A stretch of 64,000 nt of DNA from Alphaproteobacteria bacterium (GCA_024742735.1 JANSXV010000001.1:806001-870000), one strand, 5' to 3'. Positions 8,409 through 17,365 are shown, counted from the first letter of the stretch. Notes: generated from the sequence alone by a model not told the origin. A program made the numbers and translations.

Positions 8409-9347
8409 ATGCGCCCTCTCCTCCTCGCCCCCGCCCTCATCCTCGCCGCCTGCGCCACTGAAACGCCGGCTCCGCCGCCCGCGCCTGAAGCCGCCGTCGA
8501 ACGCCCCATCTCCTGGCGCGATCTCCTCGACCGCCCGCGCGAGGCGGCGGACGTGCGCATCGCTTATGGCGAGGGCGAGCATCAGTATGGCGAGCTCTGG
8601 CTGCCGGACGCGTCCCGGCATGGCGACGGCCCCTTCCCGCTGGTGATCATGGTCCATGGCGGGTGCTGGCGGGCGGAGATTCCCGGCACGATCCTGCAGG
8701 ACCAGCTCAACGCCGATCTGCGCGCCCGTGGAATCGCGGTGTGGAACATCACCTACCCCAGAGTCGGCCACGAGACCGGGGGCTATCCCGGCACCTTTCG
8801 CAGCGTCGCCATGGCGGTGGACGAGGCCCGCGATATCGCCCGCGAGCATCCGGTCGATCTGACCCGCACGGCCATCATGGGCCATTCGGCTGGCGGGCAT
8901 CTGGCCCTGTGGGCGGCGGCGCGCGGCCAGCTGGGTCTGGGCATCGTCGACGGCGTGGCCAGCGAGCCCTTCATCCCCGGCGCGGCGATCACCCTGGCCG
9001 GAATCAATGACCTGGAAGCCTATCACGCGCGCGGTCCGGGACGCTGCGGGGAGCCGGAAATCGTCGATCAGCTCATCGACTCCCTGCGCCGGGCGACCGC
9101 CGACCCGTACGCCGACACCAGCCCGGCCGCGATGCTGCCTCTGGGCGTGGAGCAGGTCGTGATCTCCGGCGCGCTTGATCCCATCGTGCCGCCGGCTCTG
9201 GGCATGGCCTACGCGGCCCAGGCCGAGATCGCCGGAGACGCCGTGACGGTCATCACGCTGGAGGAGGCCGGCCATTTCGAGCTGATCGATCCGACCGCGC
9301 CGGCCTGGGAGGTCATCCTCGCCGAGCTTGAGCGGGTCCTGGATTAA
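8409..9347 (+). CDS. Lipoprotein alpha/beta-hydrolase (esterase-like)
   Basis: 312 residues from ATG 8409. The N-terminus MRPLLLAPALILAACATE is a lipoprotein signal with its lipobox cysteine at residue 15. The mature part is an alpha/beta-hydrolase: oxyanion HGG in MVHGGCWR, nucleophile elbow GHSAGGHLALWA, acid in GALDPIVPP and catalytic His in EAGHFELI. This pattern fits BD-FAE/hormone-sensitive-lipase-like esterases. It probably acts in the periplasm, anchored to a membrane. The natural ester is unknown. It converges with the SRAP gene, the two stop codons overlapping by three bases. Confidence 0.88.
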   Translation: MRPLLLAPALILAACATETPAPPPAPEAAVERPISWRDLLDRPREAADVRIAYGEGEHQYGELWLPDASRHGDGPFPLVIMVHGGCWRAEIPGTILQDQLNADLRARGIAVWNITYPRVGHETGGYPGTFRSVAMAVDEARDIAREHPVDLTRTAIMGHSAGGHLALWAAARGQLGLGIVDGVASEPFIPGAAITLAGINDLEAYHARGPGRCGEPEIVDQLIDSLRRATADPYADTSPAAMLPLGVEQVVISGALDPIVPPALGMAYAAQAEIAGDAVTVITLEEAGHFELIDPTAPAWEVILAELERVLD

Positions 9348-10003
9348 TCCACCGGATCGGTGAGGTCCGGGTCGTTCTCGCGGACTTTATTGACCCGTGC
9401 GGAGACCTTGCGGGCGGTGAGCTTGCCTTCAGGCTGGACGCCGAAGAATCCCTGCGGATCGGTGTCCGGATCGAGCCAGGCGGAAAAGTCCGGCGTCTCC
9501 ACGATGACCGGGCAGCGATGGTGCAGCTCGGCGATGTCCGGCCCGGCCTCGTTGGTGAGGATGGCGAAGCTGTCCACGGTCTCATCGCCCTCGCCCCAGC
9601 GCTCCCACAGCCCGGCGAAGACGAACGGCGCGCCGTCGGTGCGCGTGATGAACCAGGGCTGTTTCGAACCGTCCTCGGCCTTGCTCCATTCATAGAAGCC
9701 GTCGGCGGGTATGAGCGCGCGGCGGCGCTTCAGGGCGGCGCGGAAGGTGGGCTTTTCCGCGGCGGTCTCAGCGCGGGCGTTGATCAGCGGCTTGGCGCCG
9801 CTTGGACCGTCCTTGGACCAGTGCGGCACCAGCCCCCACCGGATCAGCGACAGCCGCGCCTCGCCATCCTTCCCCCGGCGCACCACGGGAAGGTCCTGCG
9901 TCGGAGCGGCGTTGTAATTCGCCGCAAAATTCGGCCGGTCGGGAACCTCGAACAGCTCGGCGAGCTGGTCGAGGGTCAAGGAGATCACATATCGTCCGCA
10001 CAT
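9344..10003 (-). CDS. SOS response-associated peptidase (SRAP/YedK/HMCES)
   Basis: 219-residue SRAP protein that forms a covalent thiazolidine link with abasic sites in single-stranded DNA and shields them during replication. The start is fixed by the catalytic cysteine, which must follow the initiator Met (M-C2-GRY). Other active-site residues match YedK numbering: N75 in LINARAET, E105 in GFYEW and H161 in HHRCPVI (the usual Met of HxRMP is Cys here). Its start codon overlaps that of the divergent Nudix gene. Homologues often sit with SOS genes, but I see no LexA box here. Confidence 0.95.
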   Translation of the reverse strand: MCGRYVISLTLDQLAELFEVPDRPNFAANYNAAPTQDLPVVRRGKDGEARLSLIRWGLVPHWSKDGPSGAKPLINARAETAAEKPTFRAALKRRRALIPADGFYEWSKAEDGSKQPWFITRTDGAPFVFAGLWERWGEGDETVDSFAILTNEAGPDIAELHHRCPVIVETPDFSAWLDPDTDPQGFFGVQPEGKLTARKVSARVNKVRENDPDLTDPVD

Positions 10004-10457
10004 GGATACTCACTCTTCTGCTTCCTCCGGCGCGGTCAAGGTCCCGCGCGTCGCTGTCGGCCTCGTGGTCTGGCGCGGCGAAGACGTGCTGCTGATCCGG
10101 CGCGGCCGCGCGCCGCACAAGGGCATGTGGTCGATCCCTGGCGGCAAGGTTCAGTTCGGCGAAACGCTTGAAGAGACCGGATTGCGCGAACTGTCCGAGG
10201 AGACCGGCGTCACCGCCGAGATCGCCGGCCTCATCGACGTGTTCGAGGCCATCGATGAGGACAGCCACTACGTCATGGTCGACTTCGCCGCCCGCTGGAC
10301 CGGTGGAGAGCCGGCGGCGGGCGACGACGCAGCCGAGGCCGCCTTTTTCCCGTTCGACGAAGCGCTGGCGCTGTTAAGCTGGGACATGACCCGGGATGCG
10401 CTGCGGCGCAGCCGCGTGGTCCTGGCCGGTCACACTCTCGCCGCGAACCCGGACTAG
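10002..10457 (+). CDS. Nudix hydrolase
   Basis: 151 residues. The full Nudix box GX5EX7REUXEEXGU is present at residues 48-70 (GGKVQFGETLEETGLREL then SEETGV). The family hydrolyses nucleoside diphosphates linked to another moiety, and this one resembles ADP-ribose-pyrophosphatase-like or MutT-like members; the substrate cannot be read from sequence. The ATG at 10002 overlaps the SRAP start on the other strand (CATG). The nearest Shine-Dalgarno-like AAGGAGA lies about 17 bases upstream, too far for normal use, so the message may be leaderless or weakly translated. The TIGR02301 gene follows 10 bases after the stop, a common alphaproteobacterial pairing. Confidence 0.92.
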   Translation: MDTHSSASSGAVKVPRVAVGLVVWRGEDVLLIRRGRAPHKGMWSIPGGKVQFGETLEETGLRELSEETGVTAEIAGLIDVFEAIDEDSHYVMVDFAARWTGGEPAAGDDAAEAAFFPFDEALALLSWDMTRDALRRSRVVLAGHTLAANPD

Positions 10458-10467
10458 ATCGCCGACC

Positions 10468-10836
10468 ATGCTGCGCGCTGCTGTCATCCTGCTTATCGTC
10501 TGCGCCGCCGCCGCTCCCGTGCGGGCGCAGAGCTATGCCGATCCCTATCCGGTGGAGAGTCTGGCCGAGGTCATGGGCGGCCTTCACGCCATCGCATTTG
10601 AGTGCGAGGGACGCGGCTCACAGACCTGGCGCGCGGCCATGCTGGAGCTGCTGGAGCATGAAGCCCCAGCCCGCGGCGCCTATCGCGACCGGCTGGTCCA
10701 GAAGTTCAACGAAGGCTTCCGCGACTGGGAGCGCCGGCGGGTGCGCTGCGGCGCCGAGGCCGAGATCGCCCGCGCCGGCCTCGCCGAACGCGGTCAGGCG
10801 CTGAGCGAGCAGTTGCGCCGGACCTATCTGGAGTAA
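10468..10836 (+). CDS. TIGR02301-type exported protein
   Basis: 122 residues from ATG 10468 with a signal peptide (MLRAAVILLIVCAAAAPVRA). The mature domain matches the TIGR02301 family as I know it: LAEVMGGLHAI, SQTWRAAMLELLEHEAP, RDRLVQKFNEGFRDW, VRCGAEAEIARAGLAERG. The function is unknown. The family is mostly alphaproteobacterial and often next to a Nudix gene, as here. Two cysteines (FECEG, VRCGAE) could form a disulfide. The last 13 bases overlap the 3' end of the convergent glycosyltransferase gene. Confidence 0.8.
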   Translation: MLRAAVILLIVCAAAAPVRAQSYADPYPVESLAEVMGGLHAIAFECEGRGSQTWRAAMLELLEHEAPARGAYRDRLVQKFNEGFRDWERRRVRCGAEAEIARAGLAERGQALSEQLRRTYLE

Positions 10837-11789
10837 TCAGCCGTTTCGGTGATCAGGGTGTTGGCCGCGTCCAGCACGGTTTCCACGTCCAGCCCGCCCA
10901 TCAGGCTTTCTCCGGCGTTCTTCAGGCGGCCGCGTTCGGCCTCGGTGACGGCGCCGCCGGCGCGCACGCTGCGGGCATGATCACCCCACGGACCGTAGAC
11001 GCCCTCGTCGGTCGGTCCGAACAGGCCGAGCGTCGGCACGCCCGCCGCGGCGGCCATGTGCATCAAGCCGGAATCATTGCCGACGAAGATCCGCGCCTGA
11101 GCCAGGCACGCTCCAGTCTCGGCAATGGTCAGCTGGCCCGCAAGATCGATCACATCGGTCGAGTCGATCCCTGATGCGACAGCCGCCGTCGTCGCCTCAT
11201 CGCCCGGCCCTCCGAACAGGGCGACCGTCGCACCTTCAAGCGCCGCACCCGGCTTCGTCACCGCTTCGGCCAGAGCGGCGAAACGATCAGCCGGCCATTC
11301 CTTGAACCGCGCTGCGGCGGCCGGCGACAGGGCGATCACGGGCCGGTCTGAAGGCAAGAGGTTGCGCGCCTTGGTGAGCGCCCCCTCATCGAGCCACAGG
11401 CGCGGCCCCGGCGGCGGATCAAGACCCAGCACGGCGGCCGCCTCGATCACCCGGTGGCGGTGGACATGGCCGGGGATGCGCCGGTTGGCCTTGCGCTCGC
11501 GCGCGCGCAGGAACCAGCCTGTCAGCGAGCCGCGCATGTCCACCACCAGATCCCAACGCCGCCCGGCCGTACGTCGCCACAGGTCGACCCAGTGACCGCC
11601 CGCCTTTCCCTTGGCCATGACGATCACTTCGGCCACGCCGGGCGCAGCGCGAAACAGCGGCGCAGCCAGCGGACCACAGGCGACGGTGATCTCGGCATCG
11701 GGATGCGTGCGCGACAGATGATCCAGCGGGCCGGAGAACAGCACCGCATCACCGATGCGCGTAGCCGTGATGAACAGAATGCGTGTCAT
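10824..11789 (-). CDS. Glycosyltransferase family 9 (heptosyltransferase-like)
   Basis: 321 residues from ATG 11789 (MTRILFITATRIGDAVL, the standard family-9 start). The donor-binding C-domain shows the family pattern VGNDSGLMHMAAAAGVPTLGLFGPT. Such enzymes add heptose or related sugars to lipopolysaccharide core at the cytoplasmic face of the inner membrane. The acceptor is unknown and no other LPS genes are adjacent. A longer frame upstream of 11789 reads into the promoter region and is unlikely. Confidence 0.88.
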   Translation of the reverse strand: MTRILFITATRIGDAVLFSGPLDHLSRTHPDAEITVACGPLAAPLFRAAPGVAEVIVMAKGKAGGHWVDLWRRTAGRRWDLVVDMRGSLTGWFLRARERKANRRIPGHVHRHRVIEAAAVLGLDPPPGPRLWLDEGALTKARNLLPSDRPVIALSPAAAARFKEWPADRFAALAEAVTKPGAALEGATVALFGGPGDEATTAAVASGIDSTDVIDLAGQLTIAETGACLAQARIFVGNDSGLMHMAAAAGVPTLGLFGPTDEGVYGPWGDHARSVRAGGAVTEAERGRLKNAGESLMGGLDVETVLDAANTLITETADYSR

Positions 11790-11890
11790 GGAGCGAGCAC
11801 TTAGCCTGTCAGGCCGGGCCGCGCCAGCCGGGGCGGTCAGGCGCATCACCCCCTTGTCAGAGCGCGCCCTCCGGCCCCACCTTGGCGGCC

Positions 11891-12742
11891 ATGACCGAGC
11901 CCACATCCTTCCTCACCGCCCTGCCCGACCGCGCCGTCATCGCCATGACCGGTGCGGATGCGCGCACCTTCCTCCAGCGCGTCATCACGCGCGGACCGGA
12001 AGACCTGAGCGAAGGCGGTGTCCAGCTGTCGGCCCTGCTCACGCCCCAGGGCAAAATCCTGTGCGAGTTCCTAGTCTTCGATGATGGCGAAGGCGGTTTG
12101 CTGATCGACGCTCCGGCGACTGAGGCCGATGGGCTGATCAAGCGCTTCAGCCTCTATCGCCTCCGGGCCAAGGCCGAAATCACGCGCCGCGAGGACCTGA
12201 CTGTCGCCGCCGCACGCGGGGATTTCGAGGCGGAGCTGAGGACCATCGCACATGCCGCCGTGCCGGATCCGCGCAGCGCCGGGCTGGGCTTGCGCGCCAT
12301 CGTGCCTGCTGGAACCCCAGAGCCCGATGAGGCGGCCTACCATGCCGCGCGCATTGAAGCGGGCGTGCCTGAATTCGGCGCTGATTATGGCCCAGGCGAG
12401 GTGTTCTCCACCGACGTCAATCACGACCGGATGGGCGGGATCGACTACAAGAAGGGCTGCTTCGTCGGCCAGGAAGTCGCCAGCCGCATGCACCGCAAGG
12501 GCGGGGTGAGGAAGCGCACGGTCCGTTTGCGCTTCGACGGCGCTGCGCCGGGTCCGAGCACGGAGGTTCTGGCTGGAGATACGCCGGTCGGCGCGATCAG
12601 CTCCGCCGCCGGATCGCATGCTCTGGCGCTGGTGCGCGTGGACCGGCTGGCCAAGGCGCTGGAGGCAGGCGAGCCGATCATGGCCGGCGGGATCGCCGCG
12701 CACCTGCGCGATGATCTCACCTCTCTGGAGGAGACACGGTGA
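11891..12742 (+). CDS. ygfZ: YgfZ/GcvT-domain folate-binding protein (Fe-S maintenance)
   Basis: 283 residues from ATG 11891. The diagnostic motif KGCFVGQEVASRMHRKG contains the conserved Cys (residue 190) of YgfZ, a folate-dependent protein that supports assembly or repair of certain Fe-S enzymes. It is distinct from the glycine-cleavage T-protein at 62811-63911. The stop overlaps the GTG start of the 3-methyladenine glycosylase gene by 4 bases, so the three genes to 13553 form one operon. Confidence 0.92.
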   Translation: MTEPTSFLTALPDRAVIAMTGADARTFLQRVITRGPEDLSEGGVQLSALLTPQGKILCEFLVFDDGEGGLLIDAPATEADGLIKRFSLYRLRAKAEITRREDLTVAAARGDFEAELRTIAHAAVPDPRSAGLGLRAIVPAGTPEPDEAAYHAARIEAGVPEFGADYGPGEVFSTDVNHDRMGGIDYKKGCFVGQEVASRMHRKGGVRKRTVRLRFDGAAPGPSTEVLAGDTPVGAISSAAGSHALALVRVDRLAKALEAGEPIMAGGIAAHLRDDLTSLEETR

Positions 12743-13314
12743 ACGAACGGTGCCCCTGGTGCGGGACCGACCCGCTTTACGTCGCCTACCACGATACCGA
12801 ATGGGGCGTGCCGGAATACGACGCCCGCGCGCTTTGGGAGAAGCTGGTTCTGGACGGGTTCCAGGCGGGTCTGGCCTGGATCACCATTCTGAGGAAGCGC
12901 GAGAATTTCCGCTCGGCCTTTGACGGGTTTCAGCCGGAAACCATCGCGCGCTATGGTGAGACCGACATTCAGCGCTGCCTGAGCGACGCCGGAATCGTGC
13001 GCTCGCGCGCCAAGATCGAGGCGACCATCGGCAATGCGCGGGCCTATCTCGCCATGGCCGAAGCCGGGATCGATTTCTCCGAGTATCTGTGGGGCTTCGT
13101 CGACGGGGTCCCGGTGCAGAACCGCTTCGCTTCCATGGCGGAGGTCCCCACCGACACGCCGGTCAGCAAGGCCCTGTCGAAGGACCTCAAATTACGCGGA
13201 TTTAAGTTCTGCGGGCCGGTGATCGTGTATGCTTTCATGCAGGCGACGGGGCTGGTGAACGACCATCTGACCGGCTGTCCGCGCCATGAGGAGGTGAAGG
13301 CTCTGGCCCTATGA
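12739..13314 (+). CDS. tag: DNA-3-methyladenine glycosylase I
   Basis: 191-residue base-excision enzyme that removes 3-methyladenine from alkylated DNA. The Tag zinc snap is complete: Cys5 (ERCPWCG) and His18 (AYHDTEWG) at the N-terminus, and the H/C pair of NDHLTGCPRH at the C-terminus. The helix-hairpin-helix core reads DGFQAGLAWITILRKRENF. GTG start at 12739 overlapping the ygfZ stop (GTGA). The stop overlaps the ATG of the following lipoprotein gene (ATGA), so all three are coupled. Confidence 0.96.
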   Translation: MNERCPWCGTDPLYVAYHDTEWGVPEYDARALWEKLVLDGFQAGLAWITILRKRENFRSAFDGFQPETIARYGETDIQRCLSDAGIVRSRAKIEATIGNARAYLAMAEAGIDFSEYLWGFVDGVPVQNRFASMAEVPTDTPVSKALSKDLKLRGFKFCGPVIVYAFMQATGLVNDHLTGCPRHEEVKALAL

Positions 13315-13553
13315 AGATGAGATTCCTGCTCGCCGCGCTTAGCTTGAGCGCGCTCGCCGCCTGCGGCTCCTATGAGCCGCCGCCGCCGGAAGCCTTGAAC
13401 GTGACCTGCGAGCCCGGCGGACGGCACGGTCCCACGGGCGTCATGGACTGGACGTGCACGGACGGCGACGGTGAACAGCGCCTTCCAGTGCGAAGCCTGC
13501 ACGAGGTCATCGAGGGCGCGCCTCTGGAGACCGGCGAGAGCGGCGAGCCCTAG
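13311..13553 (+). CDS. Small lipoprotein of unknown function
   Basis: 80 residues. The N-terminus MKMRFLLAALSLSALAACGS is a lipoprotein signal with lipobox LAAC (Cys18). The remaining ~60 residues are proline-rich, then contain two cysteines (NVTCEPGG, DWTCTDGDG) likely paired by a disulfide. No family recognised. Translational coupling to tag supports its reality. Confidence 0.7.
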   Translation: MKMRFLLAALSLSALAACGSYEPPPPEALNVTCEPGGRHGPTGVMDWTCTDGDGEQRLPVRSLHEVIEGAPLETGESGEP

Positions 13554-13641
13554 ACGGCGCTTCACGGTTGGCGGGCCTCGCCGGATGGGTCTAAGTTGCG
13601 GGTGCAACGCAAAGACTTAGAGATTCCGCACGGAGACCTTG

Positions 13642-14787
13642 ATGACCGCCGCAGTCATCCGATCAACGGGCCTTTGGACGCCTGATGAGTCCATCACCAA
13701 CGCAGAGCTGGTGGACAGCTTCAACGCCTATGTGGCGAAGTTCAACGCCGAGAACGCCGCCGCCATCGAGGCCGGCGAGGTGGAGGCGCTGTCCCCGTCC
13801 TCGGTGGAATTCATCGAGAAGGCCTCCGGCATCAAGTCGCGCTACGTGGTCGACAAGGCCGGCGTGCTGGACATCGACCGCATGGTCCCCTTCATCCCGG
13901 AGCGCTCCAACGAGGAGATCTCAATCCTCGCCGAAATTGGGCTCAAGGCCTGCCAGGATGCGCTGGCGCGCGCAGGGAAAACCGCCGCGGACGTGGATGG
14001 CGTGATCGTGGCGGCCTCCAACATGCAGCGCGGTTATCCGGCCATGGCCGTGGAGATTCAGGACGCGCTGGGCATCGAGGACGGCTGGGGCTTCGACATG
14101 AATGTCGCCTGCTCCTCGGCCACGTTCGGGCTCCAGTCCGCCGCTGACCAGATCGCCGCCGGCCACGCCCGCGCGATCCTGGTGGTCAATCCGGAGATTT
14201 GCTCCGGTCACCTGAACTGGCGCGACCGCGACAGCCATTTCATTTTCGGCGATGTGGCCACGGCCGTGCTGCTGGAGCGCGATGACCTCGGTGAAGGCGG
14301 CTGGAAGATCCTCGGCACCAAGCTGAAGACGAAATTCTCCAACAATATCCGCAACAATTTCGGCTTCCTGAACCGCACCGAAAAGCCGACCGGCGACAAC
14401 AAGCCGATCCAGAACGGCGCGCCCAAGGACGACAAGCTGTTCGTCCAGGAAGGACGCAAGGTCTTCAAGGAGGTCGTGCCCATGGTCTCGGAGATGATCC
14501 GCGGCCACATGGACGAGCTGGGCGTGGAGCCCGACGATCTGCGCCGGGTCTGGCTGCACCAGGCCAATATCAACATGAACCTGATGATCGCCAGAAAGGT
14601 CTTCGGCCGCGAGGCCGGCGGCGAGGATGCGCCGACCATTCTGGACGAGTACGCCAATACCTCATCTGCGGGATCGATCATCGCTTTCCACAAACATTCT
14701 GATGATCTGAAGAGCGGCGATCGTGGCGTGATCTGCTCCTTCGGCGCGGGCTATTCGGCCGGCACGGTGTTCGTGGAGAAGATCTGA
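13642..14787 (+). CDS. Long-form beta-ketoacyl-ACP synthase III (FabH-like)
   Basis: 381 residues from ATG 13642 with GGAG upstream; a TTG three bases earlier is possible. Thiolase-fold condensing enzyme with the complete Cys157 (NVACSSATFG), His306 (WLHQANIN), Asn339 (NTSSAGSI) triad. It carries the ~60-residue N-terminal extension (SVEFIEKASGIKSRYV region) of the long FabH-like subgroup rather than the ~320-residue housekeeping FabH. A long-form relative in Pseudomonas feeds medium-chain acyl-CoA into fatty-acid synthesis; the same role here is inference. The M42-like peptidase gene follows after 2 bases. Confidence 0.9.
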   Translation: MTAAVIRSTGLWTPDESITNAELVDSFNAYVAKFNAENAAAIEAGEVEALSPSSVEFIEKASGIKSRYVVDKAGVLDIDRMVPFIPERSNEEISILAEIGLKACQDALARAGKTAADVDGVIVAASNMQRGYPAMAVEIQDALGIEDGWGFDMNVACSSATFGLQSAADQIAAGHARAILVVNPEICSGHLNWRDRDSHFIFGDVATAVLLERDDLGEGGWKILGTKLKTKFSNNIRNNFGFLNRTEKPTGDNKPIQNGAPKDDKLFVQEGRKVFKEVVPMVSEMIRGHMDELGVEPDDLRRVWLHQANINMNLMIARKVFGREAGGEDAPTILDEYANTSSAGSIIAFHKHSDDLKSGDRGVICSFGAGYSAGTVFVEKI

Positions 14788-14789
14788 GC

Positions 14790-15857
14790 GTGAACCAGCC
14801 TGCCGACGCCGACCTCTTCGCCCGCGTTCTGGCGAAGACCTGCGAGTATCTCGACTTCCCAGCCGTGGTCGGGCACGAAACGCCGTTCCTGGACCATGTC
14901 GCCGCCGACTTCGCCGCCTTGGGCGCGACGGTCGCGCGCCCGCGCAATCTCGCCGTCATCACGCTGGGCAGACCGGGGCCGGTCTTCCTGGCCCATGGCG
15001 ACCGCCATGGCGCGGTCATCGATGAAGATGGCGCGGCGATCTACGCCGCCTATGCGGTGAAGAACGACAAGTACGGCGAAGCCTCCAGCCCCAGCGAGGC
15101 CTTCGTTCGGACCCTGGATGAGCGCCATGCCGGGGAAGAAGTCTTCGCCTATGACCGCAAGACCGGCGGACGCATCGCCTATGGCGACGTCACCGGGGCC
15201 GAGCTCGATGGGAAAGGCCGCGCAGTCCTGAAGATCACCGCCCTGCCCCGTCTGCCCGCCGGCACGCCGATCGCGTTTTCCAGGTCGCTGGATCGCAGCC
15301 AGTCCGGCTATCTGGCCGGGCAGCTGGACAATCCGGTCTCCATCGCCGCGCTGCGGATCGCCGCCGAATTCGGCCTCGGCGGCACGATTCTGGTGACGGC
15401 CGAGGAGGAGATCGGGCGCTCTGCGGGCCATGTTCTGGAGTGGGCGCAGGGCGGCGGCCTCAGCGCCACGAACGGCCTTGTCGTATGCGACACGACGCCC
15501 TTCGACGACGGCGCGGCTTCGCTGGCTGGCGCGGTGATCCTGCGACGCCGCGATGCGACGGCCAGCTTCAATTCCGAGCAGGTCTCCCGGCTCGAAACGG
15601 CCGCAGGATCAGTGGGCGCGCCCATCATCTTCAAGGACAGCTTCATCGAGCGGGAGAACGACGCCCGCGCCCGCCGGGGTCAGCCGGCCAAGTCCATGGG
15701 CCTCACCGAGCTCGGCAAGATCATCGCCGCCTCGAAAGGCGCTTATACCGGCGCGACCCTGCAGCTGCCCACGTTCAACTATCATACGAACCGGGAGAGC
15801 ACGACGCCGCGCGCCATGACGGCGTTCGTGAAGACGCTGCTCGCCCTGACGTCCTGA
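14790..15857 (+). CDS. M42/M20-clan zinc peptidase-like protein
   Basis: 355 residues from GTG 14790. It looks like a clan-MH co-catalytic zinc aminopeptidase: FLAHGDRHGAVID (first His/Asp region), GYLAGQLDNPVS (bridging Asp), TAEEEIGRSAGH (catalytic and metal Glu), VVCDTTPFDD (Asp ligand) and NYHTNRES (C-terminal His). The first motif HGD departs from the HxDE of classical M42 enzymes, so the substrate and even peptidase activity are uncertain. It lies two bases after the FabH-like gene, so the pair is co-transcribed. Confidence 0.7.
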   Translation: MNQPADADLFARVLAKTCEYLDFPAVVGHETPFLDHVAADFAALGATVARPRNLAVITLGRPGPVFLAHGDRHGAVIDEDGAAIYAAYAVKNDKYGEASSPSEAFVRTLDERHAGEEVFAYDRKTGGRIAYGDVTGAELDGKGRAVLKITALPRLPAGTPIAFSRSLDRSQSGYLAGQLDNPVSIAALRIAAEFGLGGTILVTAEEEIGRSAGHVLEWAQGGGLSATNGLVVCDTTPFDDGAASLAGAVILRRRDATASFNSEQVSRLETAAGSVGAPIIFKDSFIERENDARARRGQPAKSMGLTELGKIIAASKGAYTGATLQLPTFNYHTNRESTTPRAMTAFVKTLLALTS

Positions 15858-15894
15858 CAAAAAACACCCCGCTTCGGGGGCATCCGAAGCGGGG
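15857..15894 (-). terminator. Rho-independent terminator for the ammonium transporter gene
   Basis: An 11-bp perfect stem (CCCCGCTTCGG at 15867-15877 with CCGAAGCGGGG at 15884-15894) has a six-base loop. On the minus strand it is followed by a TGTTTTTTGT tract. Orientation and the T-run place it at the end of the amt transcript. Confidence 0.88.
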
Positions 15895-15931
15895 CCAGTC
15901 AGGGAGGAAAGAGTGACGAGAGCGCGCCCCT

Positions 15932-17146
15932 CTACACGCTCTCGCCATGCAGCGCGACGTCGAGGCCGGTGACTTCGTCTTCGGCGTCGACCCTCAGCGC
16001 CATGAAGCGCTCCATGATCCACAGGATGGCGAAGGTGGCGATGGCGCACCAGGCTGCGGCCGCAAGCGCGCCCCAGGTCTGGGTCCAGACCAGAAGGATG
16101 TTGCCTTCAACCGCGCCTGCGGTTCCGCCAATCGCTTCGGCGGCGAACACGCCGGTCAGCACAGCCCCGGCGAAACCGCCGATCCCATGCAGGCCGAAGG
16201 CGTCCAGGCTGTCGTCGTATTTCAGCTTTGACTTCAGCAGCGTTACGGCGAAATAGCAGGCGAGCGAGGCCAGCGCGCCGATGATGAAGACGGCGTAGGG
16301 CTCCACAAAGCCGGCCGCCGGCGTGATGCCGACCAGGCCCGCCACGGCGCCGGACGCCGCGCCCAGCACGCTGGGCTTGCCGCGCTGGATCCACTCCGCC
16401 AGCGCCCAGACGAGGGCCGCCGTGGCCGCTGCGATCTGTGTGACCAGGGCTGCATGGGCCGCCAGCGCGTTCGCGCCAAGCGCCGAACCACCGTTGAAGC
16501 CGAACCAGCCGACCCAAAGCAGGCCTGCGCCGATCACGGTCAGGACCAGGTTGTGCGGCGGCTGACCGTCTTTGGGGTAGCCCCGGCGCGGACCGAGCTT
16601 CAGCGCGAGGATCAGACCGGCGACGCCGGAATTGATATGCACGACCGCGCCGCCGGCGAAGTCCAGAACGCCCGCGTCATAAAGGAAGCCCTCGCCCCAC
16701 ACCCAGTGCGCCACGGGCGCGTACACGATCAATAGCCAGATCGGCGTGAAGATCATCCAGGCCTTGAAGCTGACCCGTTCAGCCGCTGCGCCGGCGATGA
16801 TCGCCACGGTGATGATGGCGAAGGTCATCTGGAACAGAATGAAGACAGGCTCGGGCAGCCCCGCCGCGACGCTGTCGAGCTCCAACCCCGAGAGCATCAG
16901 GCGGTCGAAACCGCCGAACACGTCCGTGCCTCCGCCGCCGAAGGCGAAGGAATACCCGGCGATCACCCAGACCACAGTCACGATCCCGGCCGCGCCCAGC
17001 GCCTGCATCAGCGTGGCGAGCACATTGGCCCGCTTGACCATGCCGCCATAGAACAGGGCGAGCCCGGGGATGGTCATCATCAGCACCAGGGCGCAGGCGG
17101 TCAGGATCCAGGCCACGTCTCCAGCGGCGTAGGGCGTCGCATCCAT
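15932..17146 (-). CDS. amt: Ammonium transporter, Amt family
   Basis: 404 residues from ATG 17146, which has GGAGAG upstream; longer in-frame starts to 17419 add an arginine-rich stretch that does not look like protein. Eleven membrane helices are expected. Family features seen: ALFYGGMVKRANVLATLMQ near the start, FQMTFAIITVAIIAGAAAER, GGAVVHINSGVAGL with one pore His, and DAFGLHGIGGFAGAVLTG with the second pore His. It moves ammonium across the inner membrane. No glnK/PII gene is adjacent, unlike the usual glnK-amt pair. Confidence 0.95.
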   Translation of the reverse strand: MDATPYAAGDVAWILTACALVLMMTIPGLALFYGGMVKRANVLATLMQALGAAGIVTVVWVIAGYSFAFGGGGTDVFGGFDRLMLSGLELDSVAAGLPEPVFILFQMTFAIITVAIIAGAAAERVSFKAWMIFTPIWLLIVYAPVAHWVWGEGFLYDAGVLDFAGGAVVHINSGVAGLILALKLGPRRGYPKDGQPPHNLVLTVIGAGLLWVGWFGFNGGSALGANALAAHAALVTQIAAATAALVWALAEWIQRGKPSVLGAASGAVAGLVGITPAAGFVEPYAVFIIGALASLACYFAVTLLKSKLKYDDSLDAFGLHGIGGFAGAVLTGVFAAEAIGGTAGAVEGNILLVWTQTWGALAAAAWCAIATFAILWIMERFMALRVDAEDEVTGLDVALHGESV

Positions 17147-17365
17147 GGACGGCTCTCCTCTTGAGCAGGTTCGCGCTCGAGACTTCCCCGCCTGGACCCG
17201 TCTGTCAGGACCCGGCGAATATTTTGCAGCGCAACATGCATGCGGCGCCCGCGAATGAGGCGCCCGTGCACGGCGTTGAGGCGCCGCAGCGAAGCTGGAA
17301 ATTCGGCTGACAGGCGAGGCGCTGGCCATTATGTCTTTAAAAAGCGAATTACGGAGACCCCCGCC

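Noticed and set aside
17147-17260. Possible sigma-54/NtrC promoter of amt
   Set aside because: I looked for GG-N10-GC and NtrC-like palindromes on the minus strand and found no convincing match.
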